NCBI RefSeq assembly: GCF_947623445.1
Contig: NC_135245.1
Span: 1,557,501 to 1,621,500, forward strand
DNA length: 64,000 bases
Origin: Clavelina lepadiformis
Lineage: Eukaryota; Chordata; Ascidiacea; Aplousobranchia; Clavelinidae
Direction: 5' to 3'
Shown here: in pieces, positions 12,757-24,569 of the stretch
How the letters are laid out: every line of letters starts with the position of its first letter
Numbering within the stretch: the first letter of the stretch is position 1
The notes under the pieces: generated by a model
Databases searched by the model: none
The model's input: only the letters and a program-made list of their open reading frames with translations
What the model was told of the DNA's origin: nothing
Position numbers and translations under genes: made by a program

Positions 12757-14895
12757 TTAGGTCGTAGGCGTTACGAGAAAATCCCAAAACCCGATTGAAG
12801 TAAAATATGCATGCATCGCCACAATAAATCCCAGAAAGACTATGAAAGACGCAAAGCAGAGCGAATACAAGGAAAAACCGAAGCTTGGTTTGATGTGTTC
12901 AAGTACTTGAGTTCGTTCTGGACCCAGCGTAGTCGGAAGATTTTTATTGGATTGAACAAAACGAAAATTAATCTCGTTCAAAAACATGTAAAAAGCAGAT
13001 TCAGACACTGGCGGTGATGAAACGTTCTTATTCGTCTCCATTCTCTTCAAGCATTCAAGTGAGCTGGGTTTGGTTCGATACAAGAAAAAAAGGCTATTGT
13101 CGACTACCGGCATTAGAGTTAGATAGTATATCAGCGCAGCCAAAGACACAAGAAACGCTGCAAAATCAATGTCCAACCGTCACAACGTATTAAGGAAGTT
13201 TCGGTTACAATAAAATTTAAATAAATTATTCCAAAAGTTTAGATTTACTTAAAATTTGATAAAAAAAAAAAACAGAAATCGTTTTGTTTAACTGCTGGTT
13301 ATTACCTGCTAACACCATAACCATTGTGCCGTAAAAATGATATTTTCTTGCTATAATTTGGCTTGAGACGCTGCCTTTGGAACGCGAGCGGACACCAAGT
13401 CCAATCAGACCGATGGCGAAGAGTAAGAGTGGAATGGTCAAGTTAATTAACCCAGCAGTTACTTCTTGAGAGTCAATAGACGGGTCTCCTGCAATAAGAA
13501 AAGCAAAACATTGAAAAACTACAGTTTTTAGACTTCTTCCCAATTTCTTTAACTGAAGTAAACGAAAAACTCAAATGGAATGATCAAAAGCGTTGTTTAG
13601 AGTTTATCTTGCAATTGCTAAAACAAGTAATTCTATTAAACAATCCATAGCGCCAAGTATTTAGTAATTCCAAGTAACCTTTCATTGAAATGGTGACTGA
13701 AATGTCAGGGTACGCGGTTGCTGATTGCTCGAATAAACCAACGTGCCAGCATATTTTCTTTTTGTCGTAAGTCGAGTTGTCAAAAGCCGATGATTTGGGT
13801 AAATCAAATAACTTGGCAGTACTTGCGCAGGCCTGTAGTAAGATGACATATTTTACTTCAAAAACAGAAATGAAGTTTCGGGTTGAAGCAACCCGGAGTA
13901 TCTTAATGAGATTCAATTATTGAATTTCAACTGATGAAATTGAAATCAGGTGTTTGATAAATTTGTAAGGTATTCGTTTGAGAAATGGTTTTGATGTTGT
14001 ACGTCATTGAAATACTACAGAATGTGATTACGTCACAAAGCGACCCTTAACCTGACTCAGAGACCCTTAGTAGGAGGTGACAACAACTCCTTTCAAATTC
14101 AGAAGCGCTGGGTTAGATTAATTAGTTTCAATTCTAGAACGAGTTTGATGAGTAAACGTCACCCCTTGTGTCTGTAAGGTCTGTGTTTGTACCCATAATC
14201 TTGACTCGTACGGTTAAACTTAATTCAATTCTGCCGAAAAAACCTAACCCCTCTTTGAACTTATAGTCACAAAGAACACCGTAAATAAATTAAACAATAG
14301 AGAAGCGATAACTATTAAGTTCTGTTGCCGCTCAACTGTAAAAAGTGGAGTGTTGAACAATCAAGCACAGATTAATTTGCCCGCACAAAGCAAACGCATT
14401 GATGGATCTTACAGCTTCAGTCCGACAGAGACAGTTTACGAAACGAAAAATTGCTAAAAGGTGAGCATAATCTTAAACTGTATGCCGCCTAGATTGCGTA
14501 AAAACGCTTATTTTTAATTTATTAAAACACACTGTAGTGTATCCCCAACTATAAACATCTTGCCCAAGAACCCATCGATAAATTGCTGGCATTTCATCAG
14601 ACCACTTCAGTTGGGATAAGAAATAAACTGTTTTGCCAATATTTAACTACTAATGTTGTGCTTGTGAAAAATAAATTTGGTGTTTAATGAATATACCACA
14701 TCTGGTACCAATTTGGAGACTGTAATTCAAACGAGATACACCTTTGATACTAACTGTGGTTTGAAAATGCAGTGAACTGCACATTTTAATCAAAACTTAT
14801 ACCTTCATCCAGTCTGAAGTTGCAAGGGAGAGGATTATAAAGATGACAGACAAAATACAGCAGCCCAGTGCGGCCCAATAGAGTTTGTTATGCAT
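12757..14895 (-). CDS. Four-pass claudin/PMP22-like membrane protein
   Basis: Exons 14895-14803, 13832-13679, 13488-13306 and 13157-12757; phases 0, 1, 1 agree and the sum is 831 bases, 276 residues. TM1 is about residues 8-25 and ends in ATSDWMK, like the Trp after TM1 in PMP22/claudin proteins. The first loop carries ICWHVGLFEQ, similar to the W-GL[WF] signature but without the usual pair of cysteines. TM2 lies about 96-112 (INLTIPLLLFAIGLIGLGV), TM3 about 128-160 across the third splice, and TM4 about 235-260. The second loop is long (about 70 residues), so it is not a typical claudin. Known family role: cell junction or membrane organisation. The donor at the end of exon 2 (GTTACT) is weak but gives the right phase. 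Membership in the superfamily is likely; the subfamily is unknown. Confidence 0.72.
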
Positions 14896-16261
14896 TTTGC
14901 CTTTCCCTTTACAAACTCAACAAAGCAAACAGGTTTAAATAACTGTCTGTGATCTACTGCAACCTGTGATTTTCGTTGGTCTTTGTCTGTCTTGATATTA
15001 TGCAATACATCTGTCTGTTAGTTGAATCTTGTCGTCATTTAATTCTAATTTATCAGCAAAAGCATATCATCTAGATTCTAGACTCTAGAATCTAGAGTAT
15101 GACTGCCTGTTGAAGTTGTTTACCGCAAACCTGTTGTTTCGTGCTGCTGAGACTCGCCTTAAATTAAAATACAACCAAATCACTGGTGCGAAAAGGAATT
15201 GTAAGAACCCAAATCTTAAAACAGTTTGAAGCGCGAGAAAAATATTTATAAGCTTTCTATGTTTACAATAATAACAAGTATCAGCCAACGCGTTTTGAGT
15301 ACGAGTAAGCTTATAATGTTTGTGTGTAGTATTTCTTGACTGTAATTGCTGGCTGTAATTGTTGTAGAAGTATACCTATAATGCCACTGCTTTTTCGATA
15401 TTTCACTTCGGTTTGACGACGCATTACTTAGATTGCAATCAGATAAACGAAAGCAAGAAATTTTACTGAGACATCTAAACTCATACAACCTTTACAGGGT
15501 GGAAAAGAAATACAAACAGAATCAGAAGTTGAGTTGCGTAAAGTTGTAATAAGCACAATTCTGTGGAAATTCAAAAAACATGATCATGCTCACAGGTTGA
15601 AAAGAAAAGTCCTCAGGGCGTAGTTTATTCTATAAATAAACGTTTTGATTTCCACAGAAAAAAGAAAGTTTAAACTTGAGCGCGGGGTTTTCTTCCAGCA
15701 CAACCACTTGATACGTGATTTCTTCCAAGTTATGAAGGTTGCTGGCAAAGGTGTAGGATTTGTGCATGCAAGAAAACTTACTGAAAATTTGTTTAAAGTA
15801 TTAGGTTAAATAACAACATATATACCATTACCTAATCAAGAACAAAATCAAGATAAGACAAACAACGTAAACGAAACCAAACACAAGTGTCCAAGGTTGC
15901 AGTGCAGAAAGTTGCGAGAGATCTTTGTTATCTTACAGCTGCTTAATGAGGCACCAAGAGCCTTAATGAGGCCGATTAACAGCCGATAAAAATTTCCAAC
16001 TTTTTTAAATTTTCCATATAGTAAAAGTTTATTACGCAATCGTTTGACAGTAACACCAAAACTTAGATGCCTGTGGATCACGGAAAATTCGGAATTGTGT
16101 CGCCCCTTCAGAATAGTGTATTTATTTTCTTTGTGCACCACAACATAGAAGCACTTTTTACTCAAAAGTACGAAACGTAATAATTGCTGGTATTGTTGAT
16201 TTTGTGTAACTTTGACATCTACGCAAACGTCACATTATACCTATTCATAATATCCTATCAA
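14896..16261. other. Intergenic with a duplicated block
   Basis: Holds a perfect short hairpin (15070-15096) and a block of about 500 bases (15330-15830) that resembles 19300-19760. No gene is supported; the ORF at 15848-16165 on minus has no family features. Confidence 0.45.
15070..15096. repeat. Perfect inverted repeat (hairpin)
   Basis: Two 13-base arms (15070-15082 and 15084-15096) are exact reverse complements with a one-base loop, built on TCTAGA. Function unknown. Confidence 0.8.
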
Positions 16262-16439
16262 TAAGGCTGCCACTCGTAGGGATTTTACCCTACGGTAGGG
16301 TTTTTTGGCCCCTTGTAGGGTGTAGGGTGACCCTACGTGTTTTTCACCTTTATTCATAGATTTCCTTTTGTTTAAAGTAAAATAAAAATAAATTCAAATA
16401 ATAAATTTACTGAATAATGACAAAAACATAGTCAAAGCC

Positions 16440-16478
16440 AGGGGTGGCCAAACTGCGGCATGCGGCTCTTTAATGAAT
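16440..16478 (+). repeat. Second hAT-like terminal sequence inside the element
   Basis: Starts CAGGGGTGGCCAAACTGCGG, the style of end found in Tip100/Charlie-type hAT families. It differs from the outer ends, so it is a nested fragment or an unrelated solo end. No matching partner was found nearby. Confidence 0.45.
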
Positions 16479-16680
16479 TAGCATTGTTGAATTAGACATG
16501 CATTTTCCCGGTCTAGACGAGTTGTTTGATCAGATTATGAAACAATGCGTTCTATCTCCTGTAGTAACAATGGACTGTTTGTTGTAACAATAGACAGTTG
16601 GACACTTTAGTTAAGTAAATTGTCAGATTGAAGCTGTTCGTCAGGGCTGACCTAGTTTTAAGTCATGGTTATGGTTATAC

Positions 16681-16732
16681 CAACGATATAAAGATTCTTA
16701 TCTTACGATTATCTGATTCTTTATATCGTTGG
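16681..16732. repeat. Imperfect inverted repeat
   Basis: Arms built on CAACGATATAAAGA and its complement TCTTTATATCGTTG flank about 22 bases. It lies just 5' of the transposase reading frame, inside the hAT element. A small foldback or MITE remnant is possible. Confidence 0.6.
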
Positions 16733-16952
16733 TTATACTAATAAGTAATAATTGTAAATTGCAAAAAGAGTTGGAGAAGCCCAGCAGGTGGAGACTGGAG
16801 AGTGAAACAGCAGATGAGCAGAATCAGCAGATTGAACAGACAGGATTACAGGAATCAAGTGATCTTGTTTTGATCAAGTCAAGTGATCTTGAATACGATA
16901 CTTTTATCATTAAATTACAATAATTCTCGTTGTTGACAAGTTGACAACGGTA

Positions 16953-18447
16953 ATGCCCAAAGAGGTGAGATCCAAAAATTCTAGGTTTCGATCGCAAAGC
17001 TACAGAAAGGAAAGGGAAAAGGAAAACTGGGCACAAGGATGGTTAAAAGTTTCGTCTCAGGGTGCATCAAAAGCATTTTGTCAATTTTGTGACAAGAACA
17101 TTCTTGCTGGGAAATCAGAACCAATGAGGCATGCAAAAACTGCTCAACATTGTCAAAATGCTGTACAAGTTCTTGGTAGCACATTGATGGAGCAATATAT
17201 CACAAGTAGTCAAGGCTGCATCAAAGCTGAATTAAATACTGTGGCCTTAATTGCAAGACGCAATATTTCTTTCAATTTCATGGCATACATGGTACCAACC
17301 CTGAAGCAAATTGCTAGTGATTCCAAAGCAATAAAAGATATGACCTGTGGTCGGACAAAAACAACATATCTACTAACAGAATGTCTAGCTGTTGATGCTC
17401 ATGAAAGGTTAATTCAAGAGCTACAAGAAGCTAAAGGCTTTTCAATTCTCTGTGATAAAGCATCAGATATATCAATGAATAAAATCTTTTGTATAAACGT
17501 CCGCTACTTATACAATGGATCACCAAGAACACAGTTATACCAACTCATTAGGCTAAAAAGGGGAAACGCAGAAGCTCTATTTGCTGCCTTGGAAGAAGCA
17601 TTGGTTAAAGACAAACTCACATGGCAACAAGTGGTTGGATATGCTTCAGATGGAGAAAATTTGATGCAAGGTGGTAGTAATTCATTTTTAACACGGATGT
17701 TAGAAAAGATTCCTGATATTTTTGTATTGAAGTGTTATTGCCACAGCATCCATCTAGTGGCAAATCATGCTTGCAAAAAGCTTTCAAAAACAGCTGAACA
17801 ACTTGTGCAAGACATCTATAATTATTTTAAAAATTCATCCAGCAAACAGGAGTCATTGAAAGAATTTCAACATTTTTGCAAAACGGAACCACACAAGATG
17901 TTGAAAATGTGTCAAACCCGGTGGCTTTCTTTACAAATGTGCACCTCAAGGATAGTAGAACAATGGAAACCACTGCAATTGTTTTTTACTGCAGAGGTAT
18001 TTGAGGATCAATCAGCAACTGCTGAAAGAGTGCTCAATGGTCTAAAAGCACCTTATCTGAGGGCCGCTTTTGAATTCATGAACTTTGTTTTAGATGAACT
18101 CACTGGGTTGAATCGTCTGTTTCAATCCAATGCAGCTGCACAATCTTTATCCCGAAGTGGTCCGTGTCATGAAAATGTTTGCTTTGAACTTTATGAAGCG
18201 ATCTTATATCAAAGATAGTCATATCCACCATCTTAATGTTGACGGCAGCTCCCGCTGGCTTTCTATCCAAGAGGTTTATCCAGGCTTGATGGCAAGTGAC
18301 ACAATCAACGAATTGCTACCTCATCAGAAAGAAAGTTTCTTGGAAAGATATAGGGAATGGTATAGGGAGGCAGTGAAGCAATTATATCGAAGGATCAATT
18401 ATCAAAGGATCAATCAAACTACTTTAGTTCTGGTGCTTTTGAACTGA
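16953..18447 (+). pseudogene. hAT transposase pseudogene (frameshifted)
   Basis: The first ATG in the open frame is at 16953. Residues near 30-60 form a BED-like zinc finger (FCQFCDKN, then spaced His). Catalytic-core motifs of the RNase H-like domain follow: ILCDKASDIS, GYASDGEN and LKCYCHSIHL, then TRWLSL. The main frame stops at 18218. From about 18130 the alignment continues in another frame (QLHNLYPEVV, SSRWLSIQEV) to 18447, so there is a frameshift near 18130. The C-terminal hATC dimerisation region is not recognisable. The protein is very probably inactive. Family: hAT, related to ZBED/DUF4371-type elements. Confidence 0.82.
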
Positions 18448-18578
18448 AACTAAAGTAGTTATTAAGTGCCATAAAACTGCCAAAATTTCTTTTTTTTTTG
18501 TTTAAACTGCGTAGGGAGATGTAGGGTTTTTTTAGCTGTGCTGGTAGGGTTAATTTCTTATTTTGAGTGGCAACACTG

Positions 18579-20276
18579 AACTTTGTCTTTTCCAAAAACT
18601 TATCTAACGTTCGTTGCTCTTCACAAACCCATGCATTAATACTTTTATGATTGTTTGTATGACGGAATAGGTACAGTATATATAACTACAACTAATAAAA
18701 CTAAATAAATAAATACTTCAAATGATTATATGTGTGTTGATAATTAATTGGTCATTAAATTATTGTAGATTTCTGTTATAAAAAGGCAAAATTATTTTCC
18801 ACTTAGTTTGTATTTCGCACTAAGCTATTTGTGTCGCGCGTTGCCGGTACAATTTTAGGTTGTAAACGTTGGTTTTGAGTTTTCTTCATTTGTGCTTACT
18901 AGGAAAGTTTGATCGCCAGCGCCCTCTGCCGGTTTTGTAAAAACAGCTCTTGTTGGCCACAAACATCTTGTTTCCAAAGAAAATCGTTTTCAAATGATGT
19001 TACGTCATCCAAAAATTTTCTAAACATCCAACAAGAATTCTCCTGGGTAACAAAAATAGAGGATGTTACAACTTTTATTACAGGTTTGGCCGAGGCTGGG
19101 GGACAACAGTGCAATTGCAAATCAACAAATTCAACATCAACTCGACATGTTGCGATGAATAGTTGCGTGTTGTCCGCTCCTTCCAGTTCAAGATTAAACT
19201 AGATAAATCAATTAAGCTTAATTTTAATGAGTATACACTTACACTATATATACACTATACACTATATACTATATATATACTATATACACTTATTGTTGAT
19301 TGACTGCGATTCCCGTGCGTGTTACAAAAGTACATCAAGTGATTTTTTGTATATAGTTCATTTTGGTTTGACGCATTACTCAAGTTTCAATTAGATGGAT
19401 CTAAATATATTTTACCGAGCCTTCTAAACGCCTACACTTTTACCAGCGTGTCCTAGACCAACAAACAGCGTTCAAAGTTGAGTGATGTGAAATTTCAATG
19501 TGTACAATATGTGGTGGAAACTCAAGAAACATGGTTACCGTCGTAGGCTGAAATAAAGCCATATATTGGGAACGTATTACAGTATGGTTATAAACAAAGG
19601 TTTTGTTTCCCATTCAAAAGAATAGTTCTCACTTGGGTAAAGGTCTGTTTCGAAAACGACCAGCTGATACGAGTTTTATCTTAAGTCAGGCTACATGAAG
19701 ACTGGTTGCTTGCGTTCACAGATTGTGCAAAAATTTATATACTGTAAAATGTTTTACTAAAAGTAATTCATGTGATAAGTTTACGATAAATGCATGTAAT
19801 AAGCAAGACAGTAAAGCTCAAAGAAAACAAACAATGAAAGTCAAAAAAGTTTTAGTTTTAGTGTAAACATTTACGAGGAAAATTCCTACTTAGGTCACCA
19901 ACCGCAACTCAAATACCAAAGTGTATGAAGACAACACTGCAAAGTCTAAACAAAACATCAAATAACGATAAAACTGAAAAGATCATCCTGCGACTCGAAA
20001 ATGTCCGATATCTGGCGGTAGTTTCAGTGCAAAATGTTGCGTAAAGGTTTTCCTTTTCAGCCTAGCTGTTCCATGCGTATGGGCTGCAACGTTTGTTCAA
20101 AGTTTTATTTTTTCGTTTGCTCTTGCGATATAAATAAATATAATTTACAAAGGGCAGGCCAAATAAAGCAAGGAATGCAAAGTGTAGAATACGCAAGGTA
20201 ACAGAGTCTTAAAAGACAAAACAGTGAAGAGGAGAAGTAATAAAAACTAAAGCAACTCCCAAAAAAAACACTCTCT
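18579..20276. other. Intergenic, duplicated block and TA-rich repeat
   Basis: Contains the 19300-19760 partner of the 15330-15830 block, a TATACAC-type repeat near 19230-19290 and the 3' flank of cystine-knot copy 2. A 97-codon open frame at 18909-19202 has no recognisable domain. Confidence 0.45.
19230..19290. repeat. TA/TATACAC-rich low-complexity repeat
   Basis: Irregular repetition of ACTATATA and TACAC units over about 60 bases. Confidence 0.8.
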
Positions 20277-21474
20277 CTAACAAGTTATTTTTGCCAACCC
20301 ATTGACTGGGCAGTAACAGCTGACCGGAATATCGAACATTTTTCTGAAGTAGCCATAAGCGCGAAGTTCCACGGACTGCCATACGGGGCGGAGTTGGACC
20401 GTTTTTCCGCGGATATTGATGCAAGTTCCTCGGCAGTCAGCAACATTGAAAGGTTTTATCCCTCGACAGCGAACTTTTACGCGTCGGACGTAAAAATCCA
20501 CATCTACGCTTTCCCTTGTTGAGGAGCATCGTCTACAGCTTCATATTTAAAACAAAAACAGTGATTTTTGTTAAAAATACAAATGTCAATAAAGCAATTA
20601 ACTTAGCTGTAATGAAATTAGAACTTCTAAGAAATAAGAACTTCAGAAAAATTCCACCTTCAAAATCTTTTGGTAAGTAGTTTGACGTTTACAATACTTG
20701 ACAAAAGACCTACTTGTCCAGATTCAATCTGATCGACAAAGCTTCGTCCACAAACAAAAAGATGGTGACCAATCCGGCAAAAAGAACGCTTAATTTTACC
20801 TAGACAAAGGATTATACAGTGGCTATTTGATTTCGAAATTTTTTTGTGCTAATGTTAGGTTTCTAATTAAAAATTTGTATAGAATACGACTTCTTGGTTT
20901 AATTATTATTTAACAAAAATAGATTTATTTATTCATTTGAAATGTAAACTTTATTGTTTTGCAATACAACGAAATTTGTTTCCAACGACTGCAAAATATC
21001 ATCTCAAGAATGAATATATTTGTAAAAAATGCATCAAAATTATATAATTGTGTAACCCGTAAGAACCTCAAGTATAGTTGTAATAAAGAATTCAAAATGC
21101 TGAAATATATACCTATATCATATGCACAGAAATATAGTTATAATTTACGTCTCAAGTTATTGGCAAGATATTCAAAAGAAAGGTATTTTAATGTTGAAGG
21201 TCTTAAAGTAAGCCATTAATTTAGTAGGTTTTCCTAATCAGAGTATGACGCCGTCATAGTAAATAACGTCATCATCGTCATCAAATAACGTCATCGTAGT
21301 AAATTGCTTACTCCTCAAAATATAATAAGTCAGTCTGGCAAACTCAACCGGTATTGTAATTAAAAAGTTACTGTAATATATGTCAATATCAGCAAATGCC
21401 ACTGCAATTACAAATCGCTTATTATATTTTGTCCTGCAGAATAATTTACGATTTAAAAAGATGTCTCTCACCAT
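20277..21474 (-). CDS. Small secreted cystine-knot-like protein, copy 2 of 3
   Basis: Same structure as copy 1: ATG at 21474-21472 ends exon 1 and abuts a GTGAGA donor; exons 20799-20714 and 20538-20277 follow. Sum 351 bases, 116 residues. The signal peptide is MVKLSVLFAGLVTIFLFV, with probable cleavage at ALS-IRL. The core repeats CRGIKPF, DCRGTC and PVSCYCP, with eight mature cysteines, two of which (RRCSS and the C-terminal residue) are not shared with copy 1. The run RPVWQSVELRAY differs from copy 1 at only a few positions, so the duplication is fairly recent. The intact frame and splice sites suggest a working gene. Confidence 0.78.
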
Positions 21475-23276
21475 TTTCGATTTTTCTTTGCTATCGGGTC
21501 CCGTTCAAAGTTTGCTGTTGTCTCGTGAACAAGGTTCTTGAAAATCTGTGTTACTTTGCTGTGCCGTCAGAATAAACTTTACAGTGGGGCATATGTATAT
21601 TTATAAAGTTCAATGTTTCTCATCAAAACAATTAACATACGAAAATAGCAGGATGTTGTTGCCAAGAAACATTCTGGTGAGAACAACTTCTCACCAAGTT
21701 GGGTTATATCTTCCTAATAAGATACTTGCTCTTGGAAGTAATCACCGAAACAATGTACTGGGGCGGACTTTCCACGGAGGAAAGAAAGATAAACTCAGGA
21801 AAGTGCAAGAGCAATGCAAACAACGAAACTGGCGAACAAAAGCAATGAGAGGGAAATGTAGCACACAAATTTAAAACGGATTCTAAACGTGTGAATCGTA
21901 TAAACAACATCTCGAAAGGATGTTTACGGATCAACTTCCTGGTGGAAATTTTTGAAACCGCAACATTTATGAGGGGCTTTTATCAAATCGAAAATAGCTT
22001 ACGTTTGCAAAATTTCTCTAATTTCATTTTGTAATCCAAGTACAAGTTTCAAAGCAGCTGTAAATGAAAGCAAACCGTAAGATTTTGCAGCAATTGTGGC
22101 AATAACTGCGAAAAAACGGACGGTCTCTGCATAAAATGGGCTATAAAGCAAAACATAAACTCAATTTCTTGTCACGTTGCATCCAAGAAAAGTTGCGGCA
22201 AAATTCGTAATAAGGGCATATGATGGACGCTACAAAATACATAAACGGATGCAAACAACATTTTAGAACAGATTTTTTAATATTCTGTCATTATTCCTCC
22301 TATTACGCTACTTTTCGACAGCAAAGATTAGTAAATTTTTTTTTCAAAATTACATACTTGCAAGCGGATAAATTCAATAAAATAACTCAAGCTGTTGCGG
22401 CATGACAAACAATTAAATGTACTGTATATATGAACTTCCAATATACAATATAAACTTTCAAGATATTTGTATTGTTGAATATGTTATTTGTGACCACTCA
22501 ATTAGCGTATTTACCCCTAGGATATGTAAAATTTACTCCTAAAGATAAATGTATCTCAGTTTAAGAACCTATACTGCAGAACAAAGACGATTAAATGTAT
22601 CCGAAACAAACAAATTGACAGCGGATTCGAAAGATACGAAACGTAGAATCAAACATTTCAATGGGAACTTGCATGGGAAACTACCTTACAGAAATTTTTG
22701 AAAACGAAACGTTTCTGCTGATTTTTTTACGTTTCTCATTGCATCGCCTACGCTTGCAAAGTTTACCTAATTTCATGCTTTAATCAACACAGTTGTGATC
22801 AGTGCAACGAAAGCAGTATAACGATATTTGTAAATATTTGGGTCAGCTGTGTCGTTGGGAATTTTGTGCTAACGAAAATTGAGAAATCCAAGTTCTGGAA
22901 ATTTAGGGATAAAATAAAATGGGTGGTATTTTTGCTTTCAAAGAATCCTTTAACTAAATGGAAGTAGGAAAAACATAAATTGCCTGAATAGACAGGAAAT
23001 TACCCGATCCATTCACAATTATGCGTGGGTACAAGGGTACAAGGGTACAAGGGTACAAGGGTACAAGGGTACAAGGGTACAAGGTGTTCCGTGGTAAGAT
23101 TTGAGAAAAGCAAAAAGCTGTCACTATTTCACCCGAGAAAATCGTGCATTCAAATTTATTTATCGTGGTTTTGTTACCTTAACTTAAATTTTATAACGTA
23201 GTATCCTAAACAAAACCTAAATCCTAAATTAGCTTTATGCGTACTCATTCTCCTAACATAACCGCCTATCAATTAT
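21475..23276. other. Promoter side of copy 2, tandem non-coding duplication, minisatellite
   Basis: Upstream sequence matches that of copy 1. Two segments, about 21930-22080 and 22670-22820, resemble each other (both have GAAATTTTTGAAA and then a CTAATTTCAT stretch). A minisatellite lies at 23027-23082. No gene is supported. Confidence 0.45.
23027..23082. repeat. Minisatellite, seven copies of GGGTACAA
   Basis: Seven perfect tandem copies of the eight-base unit. Such uniformity suggests recent expansion. Confidence 0.95.
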
Positions 23277-24569
23277 ACACTAGAACGGCCGGATTTGCGA
23301 TAAGCTCTCAGCAGCCACTAGCGGTCATTTCGACCGCTTCTCCAAAAATTCGTTTTTGCTAGGAATTGCGTTGTGTGTTTGCAGCAAAATTATTGAAAAA
23401 ATATTCAAATCACATAACTCGATCAATCTATCCACCAAAAAGAGTATTTCAAATAATGGGCAAATACTTGGACACGAAATTGGAAAATTTCTCACATTTG
23501 CGTTGTCGCGTATGTAATACATTCAAAAAGCTCGGATTTATTTTGCATGCAGTTTGCAGCTATTTCACACTGTTTACGCTTCTTGACTTTGCTGTTTTCA
23601 CGAGCGTTCGGCAATGTGTGAGGTCTTGCAATCGCAGCGTCTCTGCTTGATATTTCAACGATGTAATCTTCACGTAGTTCTGTAGCAACCTTAAAGATGA
23701 AATCTCGTCTTGAAACCTTGTCAGCTGTTCGTTTTTTATACAGCACAAAAGCATTGATGCCAAATCCAAAATGTTATATAAAACAGCAACGGGCCACCGA
23801 TGTGCGCCTGCTTTGACTGAATACTAACTGGCCATTTGATCAGCCACGTCAACACCACGTTTGGTCTTGTTATAAAATTCCACTATCTCCGGTTTCTTTT
23901 TGTCAGATGCACCACGTTCAACAGACTGATGCACATAATTAAGAATACAAACGCTTTTCTTGGGCTTACACTGATACACAGCCAGAGTTGCCACATCGCC
24001 TGCCTTCATGAGCTTACTATAGAATAGCATTGCTTGTGAGCATTTTGCAGATGCAGGCAGCTCACGTCTAACCTTGTTCATAGCTCCAACAAGTCTAGTT
24101 TTCTTCTTTTTCAGCTCTTTGGCAAGTAAAAACGACGTGAAAAAGTAGTCGATTGTAACATTTCTGCCTTTACCCATAAATGGTTGCATGAGATTCATGA
24201 CGACGTTAACACTAAGCCTTTTGGTGGGTGGACGCGACTCGTCTTTGCCCAGATATGGAATAGCATTTAGGATATACTTCAATTCCACATCAACCGCCAG
24301 CCAGAACTTTAGGCCAAATTTGTCTGGTTTGTTTGGCTGGGTGAATCTAAAACTAACTTTTGTTGGAAACGGCTGGAAAAAGGATGTAAACCACCCTTTA
24401 AAATATTTCTGAAAACAATCTTCCGCTTGACACTCAGCATGAGCATTCTTGCTTATTACTGTACTTAGGAAAATTCAAGAAATTTTGCAATCATGCGATT
24501 TCCGTAAAAAAATATATCGTATTTTCAAATTCTAAAACGGTCAAAATGACCGCATCGGCCGTTCTAATG
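23277..24569 (-). mobile_element. Decayed piggyBac element
   Basis: Inverted ends share TAGAACGGCCG: near 23281 on plus and complementary at 24556-24566. The right end abuts TTAA (24570-24573), the piggyBac target; the left flank reads TTAT. Just inside each end is a palindromic sub-terminal repeat of the type CGGTCATTT-GACCG. The length of about 1.3 kb is roughly half that expected for an autonomous element. Confidence 0.78.
23510..24440 (-). pseudogene. piggyBac transposase relic (DDE_Tnp_1_7)
   Basis: The minus-strand frame from about 24440 to 23827 encodes KFGLKFWLAVD, then NAIPYLG, NVTIDYFFTS and RGVDVADQM. These hold the three catalytic aspartates of piggyBac transposases. An in-frame TAG follows ADQMAS. 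The next piece (HRWPVAVLYNILDLAS) and a lysine-rich tail with remaining cysteines continue in shifted frames to about 23510. The N-terminal half is missing. Inactive relic. Confidence 0.85.

Larger units (their letters stand above)
16262..18578 (+). mobile_element. Decayed hAT-type DNA transposon
   Basis: The right end is GAGTGGCAACACTG (18565-18578), whose reverse complement starts CAGTGTTGCC, typical of hAT termini. The left end near 16264-16275 keeps TGCCACTC. Both ends carry clusters of GTAGGG, likely subterminal transposase-binding repeats. Inside is a hAT transposase relic. A clean 8-base target duplication is not visible, so the exact left boundary is uncertain. Confidence 0.75.

Noticed and set aside
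15848..16165. 105-codon minus-strand frame
   Set aside because: No domain, no splice context and low-complexity composition.
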